From: an uncultured Clostridia bacterium
GTDB taxonomy: Bacteria; Bacillota; Clostridia; Lachnospirales; Lachnospiraceae
Assembly: GCA_946623485.1 (NCBI GenBank)
Contig: CAMORF010000145.1
Span: 1 to 6,225, forward strand
Length of the DNA stretch: 6,225 bases
Reading direction: 5' to 3'
Shown: positions 1 through 6,078 of the stretch, one piece after another
How the letters are laid out: each line of letters starts with the position of its first letter
How positions within the stretch are numbered: the stretch's first letter is position 1
Notes under the pieces: generated by a model
Database searches by the model: none
Seen by the model: only the letters and a program-made list of their open reading frames with translations
Told to the model about the DNA's origin: nothing
Program-made: the position numbers and the translations under genes

Positions 1-98
1 CTAAGCGTTCTGAGCTGAATCATTCCAGATTACAATCATTTGCGCATAGAATTCCGGAATCTGATTTCGGAACATATGATCAGAGGAGGAAATGAAAA
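1..98 (+). other. Non-coding leader upstream of asd
   Basis: This stretch is more AT-rich than the genes that follow. It holds a 10-nt perfect palindrome (ATTCCGGAAT, 51-60) and the asd ribosome binding site. A possible but weak promoter is TTCTGA at 8-13 and TACAAT at 31-36 with 17-nt spacing; only the -10 half is convincing. One frame (3-92, stop TGA at 93-95) is open from the left edge, but its codon choice lacks the G/C-ending bias of the genes here and I do not recognise the peptide, so I treat it as non-coding. No riboswitch or terminator can be supported in the part visible. Confidence 0.5.
84..89 (+). promoter_or_regulatory. Shine-Dalgarno site of asd
   Basis: A perfect AGGAGG lies 9 nt before the ATG at 99. 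It decides between two nearby ATGs. The one at 92-94 is only 2 nt away and opens a different frame without ASADH sequence, whereas the ATG at 99 begins directly with the conserved dinucleotide-binding motif. Confidence 0.85.
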
Positions 99-1181
99 AT
101 GGAAAAACTGAAAGTAGGTATCCTTGGCGCGACCGGGATGGTCGGACAACGGTTTGTCACCTTGCTTGCCGAGCATCCATGGTTTCAGATCGAAGTCCTG
201 GCGGCGAGCCCCCGTTCTGCCGGCAAGACCTATGAAGAGGCGGTCGGCGGAAGGTGGAAGATGACCGTGCCCATGCCCCAAAGCGTCTGCGCGATGGTGG
301 TCAGGAACGTCAACGACGTGGAGAAGATTGCCGCAGATGTGGACATGGTTTTTTCCGCAGTTGACATGTCAAAAGACGAGATCCGGAAGATTGAAGAGGA
401 CTTCGCAAAGACGGAAACTCCTGTCGTCTCCAATAACAGCGCGCACCGCTGGACGGAGGATGTTCCGATGGTAATCCCGGAGATCAACCCGGAGCATTTC
501 GACATCATCGCGTCCCAGAAAAAAAGGCTTGGAACAAGGAACGGATTCATTGCAGTGAAACCAAACTGCTCGATCCAGGCCTATACGCCGGCGCTTGCCG
601 CATGGAAGGAATACGGCCCTTATGAAGTAGTGGCGAGCACCTACCAGGCAATCTCCGGAGCAGGCAAGACCTTTGCCGACTGGCCTGAGATGAATGGAAA
701 CGTCATCCCCTTCATCGGAGGCGAAGAGGAGAAGAGTGAGAAGGAGCCGCTCAAGGTTTTCGGCCATGTGGAAGGCGGAAAGATTGTCCCTGCGAAGGAA
801 CCGCTCATCACCTGCCAGTGCGTACGGATTCCGGTCCTGAACGGACATACTGCCTCAGTCTTTGTCAAATTCAGGGAAAAGCCCTCCAAAGAAGAATTGA
901 TCGCGAAGCTGGCTGCATTCCGCGGGTATCCGCAGGAGAAGGCACTGCCCAGCGCTCCGAAACAGTTCATCCAGTATTGCGAGGAAGAGAACCGTCCCCA
1001 GGTTGCCCTTGATGTAGATTATGAAGGCGGGATGGGAGTCTCCATCGGCCGGCTTCGCCCGGATACGATCTATGACTGGAAGTTTATCGGACTTGCGCAC
1101 AATACCCTGCGCGGCGCGGCCGGAGGCGCGGTTCTGTGCGCCGAAACCCTTGTCTCCATGGGATACATTCAGAAAAAATAA
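99..1181 (+). CDS. asd: Aspartate-semialdehyde dehydrogenase, archaeal/fungal type
   Basis: The enzyme catalyses the NADPH-dependent reduction of L-aspartyl 4-phosphate to L-aspartate 4-semialdehyde in the cytosol. This is the branch point leading to lysine/diaminopimelate, threonine and methionine. The 360-aa product has the expected family length. The N-terminal Rossmann motif GATGMVGQRF is at residues 10-19, with SNN at 111-113. The catalytic cysteine is Cys157 in KPNCSIQ, followed by the QAISGAGK loop (183-190) and an acidic GGEEEK segment (207-212). His250 in NGHTA is the likely catalytic base, and the C-terminal NTLRGAAGGAV motif is at 335-345. The PNCS context and this C-terminal motif place it in the archaeal/fungal ASADH subgroup rather than the classical E. 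coli-like one. The start has a strong Shine-Dalgarno. topB begins 6 nt after the stop, which suggests co-transcription. No broken or missing key residue was seen. Confidence 0.96.
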   Translation: MEKLKVGILGATGMVGQRFVTLLAEHPWFQIEVLAASPRSAGKTYEEAVGGRWKMTVPMPQSVCAMVVRNVNDVEKIAADVDMVFSAVDMSKDEIRKIEEDFAKTETPVVSNNSAHRWTEDVPMVIPEINPEHFDIIASQKKRLGTRNGFIAVKPNCSIQAYTPALAAWKEYGPYEVVASTYQAISGAGKTFADWPEMNGNVIPFIGGEEEKSEKEPLKVFGHVEGGKIVPAKEPLITCQCVRIPVLNGHTASVFVKFREKPSKEELIAKLAAFRGYPQEKALPSAPKQFIQYCEEENRPQVALDVDYEGGMGVSIGRLRPDTIYDWKFIGLAHNTLRGAAGGAVLCAETLVSMGYIQKK

Positions 1182-1187
1182 GCCAAG

Positions 1188-3311
1188 ATGGGAAAATCAC
1201 TGTTTATCGCTGAAAAACCGAGCGTTGCCCAGGCATTTGCCGGGGCGCTCGGGGAACAAATGAATCGGGGCGACGGTTTTCTGGAATCCGATCACCTTGT
1301 GGTTACCTGGTGTGTCGGCCACCTGATCTCCATGAGCTATCCGGACGCCTACGGGGAAGAGTATAAAAAGTGGAGCTTTTCTACCCTCCCCTTTATCCCG
1401 GACCGGTTCCGGTATGAGGTGATCCGTTCCAGCGCAAAGCAGTTTTCTATCGTGAAACGGCTCCTGACCCGTCCGGACGTTGAGACAATCTATGTCTGCA
1501 CAGACTCCGGGCGGGAGGGAGAATACATCTACCGGCTGGTCCGGCAGGAAGCTGGGGTTGCCGGGAAAGAAGAGCGCCGTGTCTGGATTGATTCCCAGAC
1601 CGATGAGGAGATCCGCCGGGGAATCCGGGAAGCAAAGCCGATCAGCGAATATGACAGGCTGTCGGATGCCGCTTACCTCAGGGCCAAGGAAGATTACCTC
1701 ATGGGGATTAATTTCTCCCGTGCGCTGACCCTGCGCTATGGGAATTCCATGGCTTCCTTCCTGAAGGAGCGGTACTGTGTCGTTTCAGTCGGGCGTGTCA
1801 TGACCTGCGTGCTTGGCATGATTGTGTCCCGGGAGCGGGAGATCCGCCAATTCAAGGAAACCGCTTTTTACCGCGTAGTTGCCGTTACGTCTCCCCAGGA
1901 TGGCGCTTTTTTGGCGGAATGGCGGGCAGTGGAGGGGTCAGATTATTATCAAAGCCCCAAGCTGTATAAGGAAAACGGTTTTTTGAAAAAAGAAGATGCC
2001 CTGCATCTGATCGACTGCCTGTCGGGTGCGTCAAAGCCCTGGGAAGCCAGGGTTCTGGAGATTTCCCGGAAGACGGAGAAAAAAAATCCGCCCCTTTTAT
2101 ATAACCTTGCGGAGCTGCAGAATGACTGCAGCCGCATGTTTAAGATCAGCCCGGATCAGACATTGAATATCGCGCAGGAGCTCTATGAAAAAAAACTGAC
2201 CACCTATCCCAGGACGGACGCCCGGGTACTGTCCACGGCGATCGCGAAGGAGATTGGTAAAAACATCCAGGGGCTGACCCGCTTTGAGCCTGCCTCATCT
2301 TATGCGCAGCATGTGCTTCAGACCGGGAGCAGCCAGACGATCGCGAAAACCCGGTATGTCAATGATGCACAGATTACGGATCATTACGCGATCATTCCCA
2401 CCGGCCAGACCCAGGCGGTCAAAGGCCTCTCTTCCCTGAGCTACGGGGTATACTGTCAGATTGTAAAGCGTTTCCTTGGCATATTTTATCCCCCTGCCCA
2501 GTACCGGAAGATCAGCCTGACGCTTCTGTATGGAAAAGAACGTTTTTTTGCCAGCTTCCGGCTCCTGCAGGAGGAGGGATACCTGGCGGTCATGAAAAAA
2601 CCGGAAAAAGATCCCCCGCAGGAAAACCGGGATGATTCAGAAGAGGCCGGACGTTTTGACCCCGCGCTGATTGCGCGTCTGGAAAAAATGAAGAAGGGGG
2701 CAGTGGTCACGATTGACCGGTTTGAGATCCGGGAAGGGAAAACATCCCCGCCGAAACGTTATAATTCCGGCTCCATCATCCTTGCGATGGAAAATGCAGG
2801 GCAGTTGATCGAGGACGAAGAGCTGCGGGAACAGATCAGAACCACCGGAATCGGAACCAGCTCTACCAGGGCGGAGATCCTGAAAAAGCTGGAGAAGAAT
2901 CAGTATATCTCTCTGAACAAAAAAACGCAGATCCTGACGCCGACCCTGCTTGGCGAGATGATCTGTGATGTTGTCAGAAACAGCATCAGCGCACTGCTCA
3001 GTCCGGCCTTTACGGCAAGCTGGGAAAAGGGGCTGAATTATGTGGTAGACGGTTCGGTCACATCGGATGAATATATGCAAAAGCTGTCCTCCTATGTTGC
3101 GAAGTTCACCAACCAGGTCAAGGCAACGCAGAATGTCAGCGCACTTCTTCCGATGTACCAGTATGCTGCCCAGTATTATAAGCCTGCGAAACAGCCGGCA
3201 GGAGGCAGCGGGAAATCAGCACAGGGCGCTTCCGGAAAAAAGCGTCCGGCAAAACAGGGCAGCGGAAAAAAGGCTGCCGGCACACAGAAACAACGGCCGG
3301 CAACGGGATAA
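1188..3311 (+). CDS. topB: DNA topoisomerase III (type IA)
   Basis: This enzyme cuts and passes single strands through a 5'-phosphotyrosine link. It relaxes negatively supercoiled DNA and unlinks precatenanes and recombination intermediates on the nucleoid. The 707-aa product begins with the Toprim strand LFIAEKPSVAQA (residues 5-16, metal-binding Glu9). The second Toprim motif is CTDSGREGE (104-112, Asp106 and Glu110). SVGRVMTCVLG follows at 200-210, and the active-site tyrosine is Tyr340 in LTTYPRTDAR. DHYAIIPTG (398-406) and GIGTSSTRAEIL (554-565) are further conserved blocks. There are no C-terminal zinc-finger cysteines, as usual for topoisomerase III. Residues 665-707 form a basic, low-complexity Lys/Gly/Ala/Pro tail likely to bind DNA. 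The start is 6 nt after asd with no clear Shine-Dalgarno, so translational coupling is likely. The tail appears cut short by a frameshift near its stop codon. Its neighbours are chromosomal housekeeping genes, so a conjugative-element TopB is unlikely. Confidence 0.93.
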   Translation: MGKSLFIAEKPSVAQAFAGALGEQMNRGDGFLESDHLVVTWCVGHLISMSYPDAYGEEYKKWSFSTLPFIPDRFRYEVIRSSAKQFSIVKRLLTRPDVETIYVCTDSGREGEYIYRLVRQEAGVAGKEERRVWIDSQTDEEIRRGIREAKPISEYDRLSDAAYLRAKEDYLMGINFSRALTLRYGNSMASFLKERYCVVSVGRVMTCVLGMIVSREREIRQFKETAFYRVVAVTSPQDGAFLAEWRAVEGSDYYQSPKLYKENGFLKKEDALHLIDCLSGASKPWEARVLEISRKTEKKNPPLLYNLAELQNDCSRMFKISPDQTLNIAQELYEKKLTTYPRTDARVLSTAIAKEIGKNIQGLTRFEPASSYAQHVLQTGSSQTIAKTRYVNDAQITDHYAIIPTGQTQAVKGLSSLSYGVYCQIVKRFLGIFYPPAQYRKISLTLLYGKERFFASFRLLQEEGYLAVMKKPEKDPPQENRDDSEEAGRFDPALIARLEKMKKGAVVTIDRFEIREGKTSPPKRYNSGSIILAMENAGQLIEDEELREQIRTTGIGTSSTRAEILKKLEKNQYISLNKKTQILTPTLLGEMICDVVRNSISALLSPAFTASWEKGLNYVVDGSVTSDEYMQKLSSYVAKFTNQVKATQNVSALLPMYQYAAQYYKPAKQPAGGSGKSAQGASGKKRPAKQGSGKKAAGTQKQRPATG

Positions 3312-3370
3312 GGGAGTCCGGCATTCGGAAAAACAGCCGGCAACCGGGAAAAAGGCGCCCGGCACCGGCA
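3189..3370 (+). repeat. Imperfect tandem repeats across the topB 3' end
   Basis: Degenerate units of about 30-33 nt share a GGAAAAAAG core followed by CCGGCA. Clear units are 3221-3253 and 3254-3283, both opening with ACAGGGC. Diverged copies lie around 3294-3327 and 3334-3368. The 12-mer AAACAGCCGGCA occurs exactly at 3189-3200 and 3331-3342. Upstream copies encode SGKK-type peptides in the topB frame; copies after the topB stop encode the same kind of peptide one frame over. The A6 runs make the region prone to slippage. Confidence 0.7.
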
Positions 3371-3396
3371 ACAGATATCAAGAAAAATGGGTGTAA
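3312..3396 (+). pseudogene. Probable out-of-frame remnant of the TopB C-terminal tail
   Basis: After the topB TAA (3309-3311), the +1 frame stays open to a TAA at 3394-3396. It encodes EKQPATGKKAPGTG, which closely resembles the in-frame TopB tail (KQPAGGSGK at residues 668-676 and GKKAAGT at 693-699). Dropping one base at the stop codon, for example T3309, would join the two frames into a 735-aa protein ending 18 nt before the next gene's start. Alternatives are a sequencing or assembly error, a natural shorter tail, or frameshifted expression on the poly-A runs. The resemblance is visible directly; the ancestral fusion is inference. Confidence 0.5.
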
Positions 3397-3401
3397 CAAA
3401 C

Positions 3402-3407
3402 GGGAGG
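3402..3407 (+). promoter_or_regulatory. Shine-Dalgarno fixing the start of the LbH gene
   Basis: GGGAGG sits only 1 nt before the upstream ATG at 3409, too close to serve it, but 7 nt before the in-frame ATG at 3415. This favours a protein beginning MEQCLISN, two residues shorter than the longest reading. Confidence 0.75.
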
Positions 3408-3414
3408 TATGGTT

Positions 3415-4083
3415 ATGGAACAATGTCTGATTTCAAATCTCTTCGATCTGAGCGGAACCATCGCGGCAAAGCTTTTTGACGGGCTTACCTATCCATGGGA
3501 GGTGCTTCCCCTGATCGGCGATTACATTAAAAAAATCGGTCCGACGCTGGATCCTGATGTTTACGAGCAGAAGGGAGAAAACATCTGGATTGCGAAGAGC
3601 GCAGTGATCGCTCCTACTGTGTCCATCACGGGGCCGTGCATTATCTGCGAAGGAGCAACCCTGCGCCAGTGCGCGTTTGTCCGGGGCAATGCGATTGTCG
3701 GTGAAGGAGCAACCGTCGGCAATTCCACGGAGCTGAAAAATGTGATCCTGTTCAAGGACTGTGAAGTGCCGCACTATAACTATGTCGGCGACTCGATCCT
3801 CGGGATCAAGGCACATATGGGAGCAGGCGCGATCACATCCAATGTAAAGGCGGACCGGAAAAATGTAGTCGTGAAGGATGGGTCACGCCGCTATGAGACG
3901 GGGCTTCGCAAATTCGGCGCGATGCTCGGGGATCATGTTGAGGTCGGATGCAACAGCGTCCTGAACCCTGGAACCGTCGTGGGCCGGTGGACAAACATCT
4001 ATCCGTTAAGCAGCGTCAGAGGGGTTGTTCCAGAATACTCCATCTACAAAAGCGCAGACAACATTGTGAACAAGGAGTCTTGA
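3415..4083 (+). CDS. Left-handed beta-helix (hexapeptide-repeat) protein, GlmU C-terminal-like acyltransferase
   Basis: The 222-aa protein has about 55 N-terminal residues without a recognised fold, then hexapeptide repeats starting at ENIWIAKSAVIAPT and running almost to the end. Within them, PHYNYVGDSILG and HMGAGAITSN match the acetyltransferase half of GlmU and glucose-1-phosphate thymidylyltransferase-like C-terminal domains. The His of PHYNYVGDS (residue 120 from this start) lies where GlmU has its catalytic histidine. LGDHVEVGCNSVLNPGTVVG gives a last coil. The N-terminal nucleotidyltransferase domain of GlmU is absent, so it is not a full pyrophosphorylase, though such proteins are often labelled that way. 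Trimeric acetyl-CoA-dependent transfer to a sugar phosphate is the likely activity; the substrate is unknown. Its stop directly abuts the next ATG, which implies tight co-expression with the topoisomerase subunits. Confidence 0.85.
   Translation: MEQCLISNLFDLSGTIAAKLFDGLTYPWEVLPLIGDYIKKIGPTLDPDVYEQKGENIWIAKSAVIAPTVSITGPCIICEGATLRQCAFVRGNAIVGEGATVGNSTELKNVILFKDCEVPHYNYVGDSILGIKAHMGAGAITSNVKADRKNVVVKDGSRRYETGLRKFGAMLGDHVEVGCNSVLNPGTVVGRWTNIYPLSSVRGVVPEYSIYKSADNIVNKES
4072..4077 (+). promoter_or_regulatory. Shine-Dalgarno of the topoisomerase B subunit, inside the upstream gene
   Basis: AAGGAG lies within the last codons of the LbH gene, 6 nt before the ATG at 4084. With the stop and start codons touching (TGA then ATG), ribosomes ending the LbH gene can restart at once, so the two genes are probably translationally coupled. 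Confidence 0.75.
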
Positions 4084-6009
4084 ATGGCACCCCAAAAAGC
4101 ATATGATGCCGACTCTATTACTGTCCTGGAAGGGCTTGAGGCAGTCAGAAAGAGACCCGGCATGTACATCGGGAGCACATCCCGAAAAGGCCTGAACCAT
4201 CTGGTCTATGAAATTGTTGACAACTCCGTGGATGAACATCTTGCAGGATACTGCACGACCATCCATGTGACACTGAATGATGACGGAAGCGCAACCGTAT
4301 CCGATGACGGAAGAGGAATCCCTGTGGGCATGCACAGGCAGGGTGTTTCCGCGGAACGTGTTGTCTTTACCACGCTCCATGCAGGCGGCAAATTTGATGA
4401 AGGTGCGTACCGCACCTCCGGCGGCCTGCACGGAGTCGGCTCCTCTGTTGTCAATGCCTTGTCAACCTGGATGGATGTCCAGGTACGCCTGGATGGGAAG
4501 ATCTACCATGACCGGTACAGGCAGGGGAAGCCGGATCTGGAGCTGGAAGAGGGGCTGCTTCCTGTCATCGGAAAAACAAAGGAGACCGGAACCACGATCT
4601 CCTTTCTTCCGGATGAAACCATATTTACGCAGACAACCCGTTTTTCATCCACGGACATCCAGAACCGCCTGCATGAAACCGCATACCTGAATCCCGCGCT
4701 GACGATCATATTCAAGGATATGCGTGACGGGCGCGACCTGGAAGCCACATTCCATGAGCCGGACGGAATTCTTGGCTTTATCAAAGACCTGAATAAAAAC
4801 AAAGAGGCAGTCTGTGACCCGATCTATATCAAAGGTGAAAGTGAAGGGATCCAGGTGGAAATCGCGGTCCAGTATATCAATGAGTTCCATGAAAATGTAC
4901 TGGGCTTTTGCAATAATATCTTCAATGCGGAGGGCGGTACCCATCTGACCGGGTTTAAAACCGCATTTACCTCCGTCATGAATGCCTATGCCCGGGAGCT
5001 TGGAATCCTGAAGGAGAAGGATCCCAACTTTACCGGGGCGGACATCCGGAATGGAATGACAGCTGTGATCTCCATCCGGCACCCGCAGCCGTCCTTTGAG
5101 GGACAGACCAAGACCAAGCTGGACAATGCCGATGCCTCCAAGGCCGTGGCAAAGGTGACGGGGGATGAGATTACACTATTCTTCGACAAGAACCTGAACA
5201 CGCTCAAGGAGGTGCTCGGGTGCGCGGAGAAGGCGGCGAAGATCCGGAAAACGGAGGAGAAGGCCAAGACAAATCTTCTCACAAAGCAGAAGTATTCCTT
5301 CGATTCCAACGGCAAGCTGGCCAACTGCGAGAGCCGCGACCCGAAGAAATGTGAGATCTTCATCGTAGAGGGAGATTCTGCCGGCGGGTCAGCGAAAACA
5401 GCCAGGGACCGGAGCTTTCAGGCAATTCTCCCGATCCGCGGCAAGATCCTCAATGTGGAGAAGGCCTCTATCGACAAGATCCTGGCCAACGCGGAAATCA
5501 AGACCATGATCAATTCCTTCGGGTGCGGTTTTTCGGAAGGATACGGGTTTGACTTTGATATCTCAAAGCTGCGGTATGACAAGATCATCATCATGGCGGA
5601 TGCCGATGTGGACGGCGCCCATATCTGCACATTGCTGCTGACTTTGTTTTACCGTTTCATGCCGGACCTGATCTATGAGGGCCACGTCTATATTGCCATG
5701 CCTCCTCTGTATAAGGCGATTCCTTCCAAGGGGAAGGAGGAGTATCTGTATGATGACGAGGCCCTTGCACGATACCGGAAGAAACACAAAGGGCCGTTTA
5801 CGCTGCAGCGGTACAAGGGCCTTGGGGAAATGGATCCGGACCAGCTTTGGGAAACGACGCTGAACCCGGAAACCCGCACCATGCGGAAGGTTGAGATCGA
5901 GGACGGACGCACGGCAAGCGATGTCACGGCCCTCCTGATGGGTTCGGACGTACCGCCGCGCAAGGACTTCATCTATGAGCATGCACAGGATGCGGCCCTG
6001 GATATTTAG
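4084..6009 (+). CDS. parE: Type IIA DNA topoisomerase B subunit (topoisomerase IV ParE-like / GyrB family)
   Basis: This is the ATPase and Toprim subunit of a double-strand-passing topoisomerase that works with the A subunit encoded next. The 641-aa length fits Firmicute GyrB/ParE. The GHKL ATPase domain shows EIVDNSVDE (43-51, catalytic Glu43, Asn47), DDGRGIP (74-80), GGLHGVGSSVVNALS (113-127) and the transducer lysine in QTKTKL (341-346). The Toprim domain has EGDSAGGSAK (429-438, Glu429) and the metal site DADVDGAH (506-513). The tail holds MPPLYK (539-544) and QRYKGLGEMDPDQLWETT (575-592). Several stretches, such as RGKILNVEKA (452-461), look GyrB-like. The ParE call rests mainly on the partner's ParC-like KPVQRR motif and on the locus not showing dnaA/dnaN/recF neighbours. 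Membership in the GyrB/ParE family is certain; the gyrase versus topoisomerase IV choice is not. Confidence 0.9.
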   Translation: MAPQKAYDADSITVLEGLEAVRKRPGMYIGSTSRKGLNHLVYEIVDNSVDEHLAGYCTTIHVTLNDDGSATVSDDGRGIPVGMHRQGVSAERVVFTTLHAGGKFDEGAYRTSGGLHGVGSSVVNALSTWMDVQVRLDGKIYHDRYRQGKPDLELEEGLLPVIGKTKETGTTISFLPDETIFTQTTRFSSTDIQNRLHETAYLNPALTIIFKDMRDGRDLEATFHEPDGILGFIKDLNKNKEAVCDPIYIKGESEGIQVEIAVQYINEFHENVLGFCNNIFNAEGGTHLTGFKTAFTSVMNAYARELGILKEKDPNFTGADIRNGMTAVISIRHPQPSFEGQTKTKLDNADASKAVAKVTGDEITLFFDKNLNTLKEVLGCAEKAAKIRKTEEKAKTNLLTKQKYSFDSNGKLANCESRDPKKCEIFIVEGDSAGGSAKTARDRSFQAILPIRGKILNVEKASIDKILANAEIKTMINSFGCGFSEGYGFDFDISKLRYDKIIIMADADVDGAHICTLLLTLFYRFMPDLIYEGHVYIAMPPLYKAIPSKGKEEYLYDDEALARYRKKHKGPFTLQRYKGLGEMDPDQLWETTLNPETRTMRKVEIEDGRTASDVTALLMGSDVPPRKDFIYEHAQDAALDI

Positions 6010-6015
6010 GATCTA

Positions 6016-6040
6016 CACACGTTGCTCTGCGCAATGGGTG
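6016..6040 (+). other. Imperfect hairpin between the B- and A-subunit genes
   Basis: Arms 6016-6025 and 6031-6040 pair over ten positions around a 5-nt loop (TCTGC), with one A/G mismatch (6019/6037) and one G-U pair (6021/6035). No T-run follows directly, so it is unlikely to be a strong intrinsic terminator. If real, it could be an RNA processing or stability element that sets the ratio of the two subunits. It could also be chance pairing in a 69-nt spacer. Confidence 0.35.
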
Positions 6041-6078
6041 GTGAATCGTTATCATTTTGGTAAGGACGAGAGTAGAAT

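Noticed and set aside
3..95. C-terminal end of an upstream gene reaching the asd Shine-Dalgarno
   Set aside because: The frame is open but AT-rich at third positions, unlike the genes here, and the peptide is unrecognised. It cannot be settled without upstream sequence.
369..848. Long minus-strand reading frame (159 codons) inside asd
   Set aside because: It lies wholly opposite a well-supported gene, has no recognisable family, and is explained by codon bias of asd on the other strand.
2637..3080. Minus-strand reading frame (147 codons) opposite topB
   Set aside because: It overlaps conserved topB motifs, has no known domain and no convincing independent start signals.
3221..3283. CRISPR-like or mobile-element repeats
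   Set aside because: Units are imperfect, contiguous without spacers, and code in frame for a basic low-complexity protein tail.
3067..3396. Separate 109-codon gene in the +1 frame overlapping the topB 3' end
   Set aside because: Up to about 3300 it is a shadow of topB. Only its last part resembles real protein, and that part looks like the TopB tail rather than a new gene.
3312..3408. Intrinsic terminator between topB and the LbH gene
   Set aside because: GC-rich repeats could pair locally, but there is no clear stem followed by a T-run.
3409..3414. Start of the LbH gene at the first ATG
   Set aside because: The Shine-Dalgarno GGGAGG would be only 1 nt away; the ATG at 3415 has normal 7-nt spacing.
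3433..3816. Minus-strand reading frame (127 codons) opposite the LbH gene
   Set aside because: It is a shadow of the hexapeptide-repeat gene; its sequence shows no family features.
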